64,000 nt of DNA, from the NCBI RefSeq assembly GCF_036324505.1, contig NC_086350.1, positions 24,809,257-24,873,256 on the forward strand, in the 5' to 3' direction. Position 1 is the first letter of the stretch. Each line of letters starts with the position of its first letter. Position numbers and translations under genes: made by a program. The notes under the pieces were generated by a model. That model ran no database searches. It worked only from the letters and a program-made list of their open reading frames with translations, and had not been told where the DNA came from. The stretch comes from Eleginops maclovinus (taxonomy: Eukaryota; Chordata; Actinopteri; Perciformes; Eleginopidae). Positions 39,101 through 53,133 of the stretch are shown here, piece after piece.

Positions 39101-42100
39101 AAACAATGTACGTTTTTTTGTTAAAACTGCATTATTCTTTAAAAAATCATGCAATACAGACTTTGGTTACGTTCCTCTAATTGTGTGTTCTTTTTAAACC
39201 ATACTAAAACCTTAATGTCCTTTTTCTTTTATGCCTCCTGGCTTCCCATGGTAACTACGTGTTTTAATGTGCCAGCACTATGAATGGTGGGTAATTCCCT
39301 AAATCAAAATTGGTTAAATGCAAACTTTTAGTGTGCCATAAGGGCTCAACATCTGTAAAAGAGCCCTAAAGAACACAATTTGACAATATGACAATTTGAT
39401 ATTGGGAGAGTTCTCAAAGAATTTAACGGAACCACCTGAAAGCCTGAGTTTGGACATTGTAATAGAACCATGGAAGGGGAAACACTAGGAAACCCTTGAG
39501 AATATTCTGGGGTCACAGCTGTAACACACAGAGGCAACCATGACAAATACAGATTCCGCAAGAAATTAAAGTTTTCTAAGAAGGAAAAGAAGCAGAGAAA
39601 GACACACCAGGCGTGGCAGAGAGCTACAGATGATGTTTTCTTGTCTTGTTTGTTAATATTTCTCACAGAAGTTCATTTAGAAAAAAGTGAACTACTGGCT
39701 TCAATAGCTGTGTTCCAGAGACAGAAAGGCAGGACTGATTCTGCTGCTATATCACCACCAATGTATTCTACCGTGACACATATAATCACATTGTGCCAAA
39801 AGAACAGCATCTGTAATATGAATTATTAAGAAGTCTGTGGATATGAGAGCACCATCAGTTAACTGCTCTGATAGCAACATTACTTAATACATGTTTGACG
39901 GGTAATAGCTGCATTATGAATCCTGTAGGACACAATTGCTGGCCTGGGAACGTCTTCCCTGAGGACTGAGAAGTTCAGTCATCCGTTACAGACTCATAGA
40001 AGAGGACCAAAAAAGGATGCAGCAGGGCTGCCTCCCTGGAGGGGGGGGGGGATTGAGGAAAAGGTGGACGGATTATAGCTCCACAATGGCCTTGGAGTGC
40101 CTTAGAATCCCCCAGTCAGAGATGGTTAATCTTGTCAGGGATAGGAGGTTTGAGCCCTCTAATGGAACTTTTAGCTCCACAACACGATTCCGGATAAGTG
40201 ATTGGAGATAGATGAAGGTGTTGTACCCAGGAGCAGATTGGTGGGTCATGGGTCAGTGTATGACACCAGAGACAGCGCTTATGTTTACTCACAACATTCA
40301 TTGGCACTTTTCTTAACCATGGCCATAAAGGCTGTTTCAACAATCGACAGTATTTGAATTGTCCCAGTGTAAGAAAATCAAGACCCAACTGCAGAATAAA
40401 AAGGAGGCAGGTATTAATGTGTAAACAAAAAGCAAGCTTTTAATAAAAAAAAGTCGCAAAAAATCAGGACCAACCGGCAAAACAAAATTAAAGAAAAACT
40501 GAACTAGTACAGACCTCAAGGCACAAGATACAACAGTGGGAACAAAGGAAGGACCTCAGGGATACAGACAGGAAAATAGACGACAAACTGACAATAAAAC
40601 ACAAGTGGAGACAGGCCTATAGACACAAGTCACAAACACAAAGTCAGCAGATGATTGCAATATATTCACAAGGCTGAAAAAACAAAAAAGACATGAGAAA
40701 ATACATTTAAAAATTAAAACATTAAACCCCCAAATGTGCCATGAATTTGCCAAAGTTAGGCAAGTTAGGCACATCAGAAAACTCACACTGATGACCTTCG
40801 TGTTTGTCTGTTGTTTAGGTGAGATTGGGTTCACTGTTATGGAGCATCATCATGCTAAGATCAAAATCACTATGAATTTTGACTCAAAGCCCTTTGAAAT
40901 ATGCAGGATAGAATTACATAGCTGTTACTGCAGGAGGACATGACGGATTAGAGAAAGAGGCAGGCAATGAAACACTGTAAATGTGTGTGTGCATGCATGT
41001 GTGCTAATGTCATACATGGTCATGATCATCGTGACTTCCATGGCTTCTAGCAGAGGTAGACATGGCTAATTCTACAGAGAGTGGAGATAAACCTTCATCA
41101 AAGACAGGCTCAATGTCAACACATCTGACACATCTCTAAAGGGCATACTTGTGCTTGAGACGCCTGTATTAGATCCATGCACTCTGGTGAAGTAGGGCTT
41201 CATTAGGTAGGGTGGGAATTATATCGCACCATAAAACTGCTGCATATATACAGTACGTGTACACATACAGTGGGGCAAAAAAGTATTTAGTCAGCCACCA
41301 ATTGTGCAAGTTCTCCCATTTAAAAAGATGAGAGAGGTCTGTAATTTTTATCATAGATATACTTCAACTATGAGAGACAAAATGAGAAAAAGAAATCCAG
41401 GAAATCACATTGTAGGATTTTTAATGAATTATTTGGTAAATTCCTCGGTAAAATAAGTATTTGGTCACCTACAAACAAGCAAGATTTCTGGCTCTCACAG
41501 ACCTGTAACTTCTTCTTTAAGAGGCTCCTCTGTCCTCCACTCGTTACCTGTATTAATGGCACCTTTTTGAACTCGTTATCAGTATAAAAGACACCTGTCC
41601 ACAACCTCAAACAGTCATACTCCAAACTCCACTATGGCCAAGACCAAAGAGCTGTCAAAGGAGACCAGAGACAAAATTGTAGACCTGCACCAGGCTGGGA
41701 AAACTGAATCTGCAATAGGTAAGCAGCTTGGTGTGAAGAAATCAACTGTGGGAGCAATTATTAGAAAATGGAAGACATACAAGACCACTGCTAATCTCCC
41801 TCCATCTGGGGCTCCACGCAAGATCTCACCCCGTGGGGTCAAAATGATCACAAGAACGGTGAGCAAAAATGCCAGAACCACACGGGGTGACCTAGTGAAT
41901 GACCTGCAGAGAGCTGGGACCAAAGTAACAGAGGCTACCATAAGTAACACACTACGCCGCCAGGGACTTAAATCCTGCAGTTCCAGACGTGTCCCCCTGC
42001 TTAAGCCAGTACATGTCCAGGCCCGTCTGAAGTTTGCTAGAGGGCCTTTGGATGATCCAGAAGAGGAGTGGGAGAATGTCATATGGTCAGATGAAACCAA

Positions 42101-45100
42101 AATAGAACTTTTTGGTAAAAACTCAACTCGTCGTGTTTGGAGGAGAAAGAATGCAGAGTTGCATCCAAAGAACACCATACCTACTGTGAAGCATGGGGGT
42201 GGAGACATCATGCTTTGGGGCTGTTTTTCTGCAAAGGGACCAGGACGACTGATCCGTGTAAAGGAAAGAATGAATGGGGCCATGTATCGTGAGATTTTGA
42301 GTGAAAACCTCCTTCCATCAGCAAGGGCACTGAAGATGAAGCGTGGCTGGGTCTTTCAGCATGACAATGATCCCAAACACATCGCCAGGGCAACGAAGGA
42401 GTGGCTTCATAAGAAGCATTTCAAGGTCCTGGAGTGGCTTAGCCAGTCTCCAGATCTCAACCCCATAGAAAATCTTTGGAGGGAGTTGAAAGTCCGTGTT
42501 GCCCAGCGACAGCCCCAAAACATCACTGCTTTAGAGGAGATCTGCATGGAGGAATGGGCCAAAATACCAGCAACAGTGTGTGAAAACCTTGTGAAGACTT
42601 ACAGAAAACGTTTGACCTCTGTCATTGCCAACAAAGGGTATATAACAAAGTATTGAGAGGAACTTTTGTTATTGACCAAATACTTATTTTCCACAATCAT
42701 TTGAAATTAAATTCATTAAAAATCCTACAATGTGATTTTCTGGATTTTTTTTCCTCATTCTGTCTCTCATAGTTGAGGTATACCTATGATAAAAATTACA
42801 GGCCTCTCTCATCTTTTTAAATGGGAGAACTTGCACAATTGGTGGCTGACTAAATACTTTTTTGCCCCACTGTACATCAGACACAGAGCATTCATGTGGA
42901 GTGGTGCAGCTGATAAATCTCAGTCCAATATGTAATGTATCCAATAATCCTGTTTAATCCAGCCAATTATAATTGATGATAAGTGGAGCTTTCACTTAAG
43001 GCCTGTTAGCACATCTTAATTACAATGAGTGAATATGAAGAAGAAGGCGTAGGCGCTAATTTAAGAGATTGCTGCGTTTACCTACGTACAATATTATTTT
43101 TAGATCAGAAAGCTTACATTCAAAACATTTATTAACAGCAGCATATTAAGGGTTTGGTGTGTTGTCAGAACCAATTAAATTAAAGGGGCCCTGTTATGCT
43201 TTTGGGGGGTTTTCCCTTTCCTGTAGTGTGTTATATAGGTTTTTGTGCATGTAAATGGATTCCAAAGGCTAAAATCTCTGCGTTCCCTCCATAGGGAGTG
43301 TCTCCCCCACACAATCCCCCCTGCATGCTTCCATTGGACTCCTTTGTTTATGTGGGTAACATCACCATGTAACACACTCTTCTATTGGCTACAGCTCCAA
43401 CCTATTGCACATGATAGATTTAGGGGTAAGACATTTCCGACACATCTCACAGCGATTGACCAATCACAACAGAGTTGGACAGTTAACCAATCAGAGCAGA
43501 CTGGGCTCTGGTTTCAGACAGAGGGTGAAAAGAGGTGCTGCAGCACAGGCAGTATGAGAAAAATAAACAGCTTTTTGAACATTAAAGCATGGAGACATGT
43601 CCCAGTAGAGGAGCTAAATACAAATATGAACCTGAAAATTAATTTTAAGGCCCCTTTAAAGTGTAAAAATGTTGCATAATGAATATTCACTTATTAACAC
43701 TTCAAGTATTTTTTCTGAATTGAACGCCGGCTTGCAGGATTAGTTGTAAAGAACTGATTTCAATAGAACGGTATTGATATTTTTACTTGGGAATTGGAAA
43801 TGATCTGAATACCTGCATGTGTGTTCTGTGTGTGTGCGCTCGTGTGGTGTATGTGTGTGTGAAAGACAGAAATAGATAGTGTCAGAGACAGATTGGAGAT
43901 GATAAACGAGTGTCTCGACCCATGATAATGTTTCATGTCATAAAAAACAGGATACCATCTGACATGACTCGTGATGAATGTGATAATGTCTGACTAATGG
44001 AAAGCTCATCCATGCTTACATGTCAGAATATATTACAGGATAAATGTAATGTGAGAGCACAAAGCATGTTTCCTTCATCGAATTCACAGTGTGATATAAT
44101 TCCTATACTTCAGTATCCATTCCATATTTGGTAGATATTAACTCATTGTGATTACGCTTTGTGGGGGTCTAACTGGTTGACTGCTGATACTGTCTCTTGT
44201 GTGCAAACCATGATTGTGTTATTAAGAGACTTAAAAGAGTGCTGGCAGGTACACTAGTGATTACATTTTTTCTAAAGATAAAATAAAGTAAATCAAGTAG
44301 GAATAGAATCAACTCATTTCCTGAAAATGAATATACTTAAATTAAAGATTACACTTTCAGGTCCATATTTGTATTTCCTGCCTCTACTGGGACATGTCTC
44401 CATGCTTTAATGTTCAGAAAGCTCTTTATTTTTCTCATACTGTCTGTGCTGCAGCACCTCTTTTCACCCTCTGTCTGAAACCAGAGTCAGTCTGCTCTGA
44501 TTGGTTAGCTGGCCTGCTCTGTTGTCATTTGTCAACTGCTAAGAGATGTCCCTGCCTTAGCCGACCACGTGCAATGTGTTGGAGCGCTAGCCAATAGAAG
44601 CGTGAGTGTTACATAGTGATGTTACTATGTTAGGAAAGTAAATAAAGGAGTCCAATGGAGGCGTTTCAGGCTGACACACTGCAGGGCCTCTTTAAGACAC
44701 GTCTTTTTCAACGTCTCGACAAGTCCTCTAATTGAAGCTTTTGGCACACATGTTGACCTTTGAGCAAATGACATGACCATGACCCAAACCTTTATGTCTC
44801 ACAGGAGCTGGATTTAAGTTCCGAGCCTGAGGAGAGTTCATCAGCGTCATCGTCTTCCTCAGACGACGAAGCTGTGTTCGGCCCCCCCAGGAGGGACAGG
44901 AGGAAGAGTTCTGCCAGCTGGGATTGGTCCCCCTCCTCCTCGGGGTCTCACTCAGAGACAGAACCAGAGGGACACACAGCAGGTCAGAGCCAGGGCAAAT
45001 CTAATACTACCATCAAAACCATAAAAATGTGTACTACCATCTATATTAATACTGAGTAGAAATTCATAAGCACTACTTTGTTTCCTCTCTCTGCAGCTGC

Positions 45101-48100
45101 CTCTAATTTAGAGGCCTGTGATTTCCACAGTCACAGCAGCATCCTCAGCACCAGCCCCAGTTTCAGGACCATGGTGAGAGAGGCAAGGTACGCTGGCACT
45201 GTTTCTTCGGCATGGATATCTAGATAAGGCAATCTGTGGTAATGATGAAATGACATGTAATCTGTATCCACAAAGGAAATGAGGTACATCTGAAAGAATT
45301 ACCTGAGGACACTCACATGGGTCATTCCTTTAAAAACAAAACAAGGTCAAAACCTATGACTGGACCAGTGTTAGAACACTGTATAGTCAATGTGCTCTAT
45401 CAGATCTCAAAAGTTACATTTAGGTCGACTCATTTAAGAAAGATTTATTCCAAAAAGTCATAATAATCATGTTTTTTTCAATAATTTGTTGTTCTGGATG
45501 ATTCTGAAAGGTAATTGTCTCATTCCGGTCACTCTGGGTAATTAGTTAAGTAATGTGTGCAATTACTCTACAGCTTAATTTTCTAACAGCAGTTTTGGGA
45601 ATCATTCCAGCTTGGCAGAATAAAGCTGCATGTCTGGAAGGACAGTTTGTAGAATTATACTGAAGGCCTTTTCTTTTTGAGCTGTTCCAACTAAAGAGAT
45701 GATGTTATTGCCAAGCTACAATTGGCATGGCAAATTAGCGACTCTTAATTATAGTACAGGTAGATGTGTATCTTTCACTATGAAAGTAACCAAAGAAATC
45801 CAATGGAGGTCCAATTGTTTCATGAGCATGATGATAATATTGTTTGAATTCAAAATGTAATTATGTCCAAAGTCTCAGACATTAAGTTTACTCTGAGGAC
45901 AACTCTCTGGATATTGAAAACGGAAGAATCATCTTAAATCATGATTGATTGATTGATTGATCAATGATTGACCATAATTGTCATAGCCTCTATCGCAGCT
46001 AGAATAATGATTTTTCTGATCGCACTTTGGCATTGATCTGGCCACGAGGCTGTTTTTAGATATAGAGAATTACATTTTAGAAAGTCACAAGTCACCCCTG
46101 TCCTGACTTTTAACCTATTTTCGAAACTTAGATTTCTTATTGTCACAATTTGCACTTATCATTGTTTTTTTTCCAAGGGGAGAAGCACCTCCCGGGCAGA
46201 GAGGGGAGGAGGTTGGTGATGAGGAGGACGCAGAAGAATCCCACCACTGTACCATGATAGACACGCTATTGGACAGACATGGAGTCTGTATTCCCCACCA
46301 TGAACCCAGGCTGTACCGCGCTGCTGCTGCCCAAACCAAATCTATTCCAGGGTTCAGCATCCTGGCTTTCCCTGATTTCTGGGGTCACCTCCCACCACCA
46401 GGGCATGAACCCATGGCTCCGCGTAAACCCAACATACAGAGGTACTCGATTGTCAATACAGCACTTAAAGTTGCAATTGATCACATTTGGCCGCTTGATG
46501 TTGCTATCCTTAACCCTCGAACCTGGAACCCTAGAAGCTAACTAGCTAAACTTAGCTTTAGCCTACTTATCAAGACGACAAGGGGCCACCTGGGCATGAC
46601 TTTGAAGTCCTTGTAGCTCCGTCAGCTGACTCAAATGAGCAAAAGCAGAACCAATGTTTAGTCTGGTCTCCTTTGGCACTGAGAACTTTGGTGGTTTCCC
46701 AAGTAAAGACGGTCGCCTGCGGTCAAACTTAGTTTTTCTGTTCTCTCCTTATTAACTGGAAAGAACTAAGACTCGCTGACAACACAAAAATACCATGCGA
46801 TATTAACGTTGTTATACTATTGGATCACCTAGGAGTCCGGGCCTGTCCCTTTTTTATGTTGTTAATGTTAAGGCAAGGAAAGTTTATATATATAGCACCT
46901 TTCAACACAAGGCAATTCAAAGTGCTTTACAAACATGAAGAACTGGTTATAGTTGGACACAAAGATTGATGGACTGGTTAAATTGGCACAGAGAGACTCA
47001 TGAACTAGTTATCAAGCACACATGTTTTCCCACACTCCTGCAGTCTTGCCTACAGTCTTGTCAGATTTCATTATTTCCCAATTGGTTCTTTTACTATGCA
47101 ATCTTCCCTTCCACCAGTACTGTAGGTGTGACAGCCATGAGAGTCCAATTCTGATCTGCTTCTTGTTCAAATTGGTCTCTGCGAGTGTTATTCTCTTATG
47201 TATTCCCTTCATTATCTTTGTGTTTTGCTTTTCTTTTGTCCATTACATTATCTACATCACCCCTGTGTCGGTTTGTAGTGTGTTATCTGTCTTAATAAAA
47301 CAATGCATAGTAGTAATGAGGTCAGAGGTTAAACAGATCTATACATACCACATTATTTCGACACATGTTTAAGTGGCACTGTCTGGCAGGCGAACCTACA
47401 CATCTGATGAATACATCATGCATCATAATAATCAAACACGATGCATTCCAGGAGCATTTGTCCATAGTGTATGTACCTTACACAGACGTAATGGGCTGAT
47501 GACACAGGGGACGGATGTTTATGTAACACTCTAAAACCCTGTGCTTTGCATTTTAAATGTGGCCCTCTTAGTTTCTATTGCGTGTGCCACCTTTTGTTTG
47601 TGTTGATCTCAACTACACGGTTTAGTAACTGCATTCTGCAGGGCTGCTACAGACAATCGGACTCACCATGTGAAAAACCATATCAGCATCGCAGTGGCAG
47701 CTGGGGTTAGGGTTAGCCTAGGTATAACTTTTTCAGACCTTGTAACTCTTTCAGCTGAATGGAATGAGCAAGAGAGGAACCATTATTTACCATGGTTCTC
47801 TTTGTTACAGAGCACTTTTGGATGGGTACCCGATCGAAAACGGCTTCACGCCGTCAAACTCGTTTTTCTGTTCTTTCCATACTAACTAACTACTAAAACT
47901 CTACATCGCTTACAACTCAAAGATACCATGCGTTTCAGTGTTGTTCTACTATTGGATCACATAGAAGTCAAGACATGTCAGGATAGAGTTAGGGTCAGCC
48001 TAACCAAGTTGTGAGACAAAGGAGAAAGTAACTTCCTGGTTAGGGTTAGCCTAACCACACATCAGAAGAGTCAAATGCAAGCGTCTCATACATGAAGTGA

Positions 48101-51100
48101 CACATAAAAGATAGCAGTGGTGCTTGAGGAGGGGTTTAACCAAATCTGTAGTGGCTGTAGAGAGAGCAAAGGAGGCAGTCCTTCCTGGTTAGGGAACTGT
48201 TAACTCAAATGTACCACCTAAACATATGAGACTGTTAGTGTTGGAGCTATATATTGATTTGTTATTGAATGGTTAATGCATATTTTTTTACTGTTTTGTT
48301 TCTAATAAATGTAATATTGTTTAGTTTGATTATTAAAGTTAATTAAAGTCATTCTTTATACTTTTAATTTTAAGGCGGTTTTGAGCACTCAATATATATG
48401 TATTATTATATATTTGAGACAGGTGGTGGAGGGATTAGCGCAACCAGACGAGTGTATGTTTTTTTACCAGGGAACATAGGATATGCTAAAGGAGAGGCCA
48501 CGGGAAAGGCCCCGGTGAAACCATTGTTCTATATACATATATTATTGGAATACAAGAGAATAAAGGAAAAAACACTATGTTCTGGCCTGGACATTCACTA
48601 TTTACCTGCGTAAGATTCACTTTCTGGTGCCCAAGCAGCAGTTTATGTGAAGTTAAACTTCAGTTTTACTTTTCTATGATTTTTGCCGTTACACTTGGGT
48701 TGACTCTTCTGTGGTCTCAGCCTCCGTGGACATGTTACCTTCCAAAAAAGGAATGTTTTTATGTCCCCTTCGCCCATTTGAACTGTATGGGAACAGTATA
48801 TAAATACTTGGATGTGACGCACTAGCAAGTCTTTATTGAGTTGCTAATCTTGGCAGGAGGGTATGTGTTTGATGGCAAGGCAACAAAAAGCCTTTGAAAT
48901 GGTGACACCACAATATCTCCTGCCACCAAGTCTCTTAAGACACTCCATGTATTTTCCTATGCCATACAGTTAAAAAAAAAACAAATAAAAAACATTGTGT
49001 AGATCTTTTTCCCCCTAATGTTAGGGACAATCAATGAGATTTTATAGTTGACATTCTCATTAACAGGGTTACCAGGAGGGTTCATTTTAAGGCCGGTAAC
49101 ACATTTGTTTAACATGGATGACTCAATACCAGCATGTGTACATACTACATATGGGATTATCTGATATGTTAGTAAACATCCAATATAGTTCAATCAAAGG
49201 TTAAACTAGGGTGACCAGACGTCCTCTTTTGCCCGGACATGTCCTCTTTTTATGTCCTGTCCGGAGCGTCCGGGGGGGTTTTATAAATTCATGAAAACGT
49301 CCGGTTTTCACAGTTTTTCATGGGACCATTAAGCGTGTACTTAAATTGAATGGCGCTTTGCACAGAAGTCTACTGTACTTACACTTCCCCCCCAACAATC
49401 GCAAGTGTCCTCTTTTTCGCCACCTCAAATCTGGTCACCCTAGTTAAACCACCATACTGAAAGCCTTTACATTCAAACGCTGTTGTTTTATTTGCTTAAA
49501 AGCCTTCCATTTATTTGTGTTTTGAATTGATTTTTGATAGGTAGCAGAGTAATCGTATTACCTACTCTATGTGTAAAGTTCACTGGGGACAGGCACACCC
49601 ATAATAGCATGACAGAGAGACATGCAGAATAAACAGACTCATAACTAGCTTAATGCTGGAGTGCTTGGCAGCACACATCACACAATCTGGCAGGGACCAA
49701 GTGACAGTGAAGTGGTACACATGCTGTGGGGCTGATTAGGGAATGAGTTGCAGGTGAGGGGATGGGCTGGGAAAAGCTGTGAGGAGAATGAGCTGATCGC
49801 AAGAAGGAGGGAGGATCTTAAATGACTTGGGTTCAAGGCCATTGGTTTTTATTGAAGACATAAATATCAATTAAACAGCATGAAAGTGCATTAGTTTGGG
49901 AATATTTTAAGTGGCAGATTAATCCACATTTGGTGCTATAGTGAGTATTTGAAGCAGCAGGATTGTATGTATGGGATTGACTGAACATAAAGTAATGACC
50001 AAACATGTGAGCCAGTGCAAAAGTGTGGACTACTGTTTGAACTACATGAATTTGTTGACAAATGCATATAAATAAAATTAAATGCAGCTGCTCCCATCCT
50101 CAGTAATAGTAAAAAAAACAACTCTAAATGCAAATGTTTTCTGCCCTGATTGTAATGTGGGCTAACCTCTGTGACTCAAACCTTAGTCTTGTTTAAGAAT
50201 GCACTGCTTATATTTGTGAGTGTATAACTGTGTGTGAGTATGTGTGACACTGTTTGATAACTCCTCAGAGACACTTCCTCACCATTTTCAAGAGACCAAC
50301 AGACGCTGACATTTAGAAAATGTTAAGGATGCAATTTCACTCTGATTAAATTGCCAGTCTGTTGGCAGTTACATAAAAAAATCATTTTTTTGTTTTTGTT
50401 TGCAGTCCCTTATATAACTCATGTTGATGCCATTTTTGTTAGGGATGCTTTGTGAGTAAATTGTCTCAGGTATAGAAAAATAATTATTCGTAATGTAATG
50501 TCTCATTTCGAAATCTTGTCCTCCACTTTACCCGTTCTCTGTCTTCTTTGAGACTAATTTGATTTTATCAAACATTTTTCTAATTATCTATAGAACTGTA
50601 CATCATTGATCTGCTCATTTTTGAATGGAGTGACTCTGAGTTTACACTGAATATTATAGTTAAACTGCAGAGATTGGGGCTTATAATGTATATTTGCTTA
50701 TATTTTTTGACACATAAATTGAATACTGGTTAGCATTGAAGCCAACTAAACATTGAGTTACCCATTCACATGCTAATGGGATTAGCATTGCGCATTGTTT
50801 TAAACTTCTCACACATAGCCCTCTCAAACAGTGCAAAACTCTGCCAACCCTCTTAACAGGGGCAGCACAAGTAGTGTTCTGAAAGTTAAAAGGAAAATCC
50901 ACACAGACCCCGCAAGAAAAATGACCGAAAAATGATCTGTGTGGAGGTTTTCCTAACAAGGACTTTAACCTCATTATCAATGACTGTAGTGTCCATCCCA
51001 TTGGTGGGTCATGGTAACGGAAGACCTAGCAGACTTTCAGAATTCTCTGGGGTTATAGTGACTTGCTTCTGGGTTAGGGTAAATTATTTGCCACTGCCAT

Positions 51101-53047
51101 TAAGGCAATCTGGCACCATTGGGAAACCAAACACAGTTGTTTTTGTTAGAAAGCATTTACCTTAAAATCATTTGTCATACACATGTTTTGGGATTATGGA
51201 AAAACAACAGAAAAATCCCTCCCTGGAGTTATTGAAAAATTGTTTTAGCAAGCAATACATATAATTTCGGGGCACTACGCTCTCCTAAATGCCGGTTGAT
51301 ACAACATTCATAGAGCAATGGGATGTACGGATAGTGAGTGCTAACTGCTTACAAATCATCCAAATCTGTCTTCTTTTAACATCTGAAACTCCCTCCATTC
51401 CTTTGATAACACAGTGGTACCTCCATCTCCTGGAGAACTTTTTACAGAACCTTCTCAATGTTAACGTTTGTTTCTGCGTGTACTTGTCTTTGTCAGAAAG
51501 AAGGTGTTTGAAGATGTCCAACGTTTCCTGAATCCAGATGATATTATCGACCAGGTTGTGTTTGACCTGGAAGATAGCAGGTAGGTAAACAACAAATATA
51601 CACGATCAGAGCACAAATTTTTGAAAGTGAAATAATCATTTGGGTCCTCTGTGTCTCTTTTTCCTTCAGTCTTCAGTGTCCATCTGATTCCTTGAGGTTT
51701 TACTCTAAGTTTGAATGTGGGAACCTAAGGAAGGCTGTTCAGGTTCGAAGGTAAATACATTTATGCTTTACTTCTACACAGTCTACACTTGTCCTTTTCT
51801 ACTCATTCTCCTCTCTTTTCTTCTCTTCTTCAGATATGAATATGACATCATATTGAATGCTGATGCTAACTGTAACCAGCACACGCAGTGGTTTTACTTT
51901 GAAGTCAGTAACATGGTTCCAGGCACCTCCTACCGTTTCAATGTGATCAACTGTGAGAAGAGCAACAGCCAGTTCAACTATGGTGAGAAGGGGCATGTGT
52001 GTGTTTGTTTTGCACACACCATTTGAATTGAAAAGTAATTCTAAGTGACACTTGTTCATTTGTTCATAACTATTCAAATATATGTTAATGTCAAACATGA
52101 AAAGTGACTAACATGTCATTTGGTATTCCCTAAAAGCGTGTATGTGGTGAACACAAGTTTTCTGGAATGTTTATCGTCAGTGGTCAAACAGTAACAGTAC
52201 CTCAGACCCTCTTACTCCTTAATGCCCTTGCAAAATGCAAAAGGGGCAATGCAATCTTAAGGTCACCAACTGGACACTCTTTACTTCTCAGCTACTACTA
52301 GTACTTTTGTCAATGTTTGGATGAGCACTAGTTTAGCAGCCTTGCTCACAGGCCATGTGTACTTTTCTATGTCTTAAAAACAGCGTTTGGTAACAAATGA
52401 CATCGGTCCAATTCCAAATTGCCCCCCTAGAAGATAGACATTCAATATCGGCATACAGATGTTAACAACTTCATGTTACCTCGTATTTCTTTTACTTACT
52501 TACTTTAGGATCATATACCCGTGTTTATTCGTAAAAATGGCAAATGTGTGCATTTTATTATGAAGTGTTATACATTTAGAGGACCTGTTTCTGCCGGAGA
52601 CAGGGGAGTTGTTCGAAAGCTTGTCACTTTATTTACACCCTCCACCTGGAAGAAGGGAGCCTTGTTCAGCTGCGAGTGTCACTCCCTGACGGATTGGAAG
52701 TGGGTGAGGTCTGGTTTGGAAATGGGACTTTATGAAACCAATAAACATCCTCATGCTGAACATTAGCCGCCTTTAGCTTAGCGGTGGTGACGTGAAGTCA
52801 GACAAACTCACAGTGACTTACTGTGACATCAGAGGTGGAAAAGTTAATAATAATCTTAGTAATATAAGTCAATGGTGATGACGCTACATATCTGACATGT
52901 ATAGGGCTCACATGAGAGGACATCAGTCACTAGAACACTATAGACATAAGGCCATATGTGCATTATTGACCCCCTCCAACCTCTATAGTATGTCTTATAG
53001 TGTCTTCAACACTAAAACCCTCGATCAAAGTGTATTGATGCAGGGTT

Positions 53048-53133
<86 letters not shown>

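Larger units (their letters stand above)
37585..44804 (+). other. agbl1: AGBL1 intron 10 (7.2 kb)
   Basis: Contains LINE 3' ends (38395-38828, 39935-40215), an intact Tc1 transposon (41268-42872) and two TTAA-flanked repeat copies (43184-43655 and 44346-44691). Purine-rich repeat debris lies at about 40370-40740. The remaining 40740-41265 has no recognised content. Confidence 0.75.
46442..51496 (+). other. agbl1: AGBL1 intron 13 (5.1 kb)
   Basis: Contains a diverged repeat pair (46597-46850 and 47724-47980), a LINE 3'-like scrap at 46866-46940 (aaggcaattcaaagtgcttt), a small MITE (49206-49443) and a repeat at 49640-49810. Otherwise AT-rich without coding signal. Confidence 0.7.

Noticed and set aside
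41615..42283. 222-codon open frame on the minus strand
   Set aside because: It is the shadow of the Tc1 transposase on the opposite strand.
47700..48060. ttagggttag-type words as interstitial telomere
   Set aside because: Only one or two units at scattered places (also near 941); too short and not tandem.
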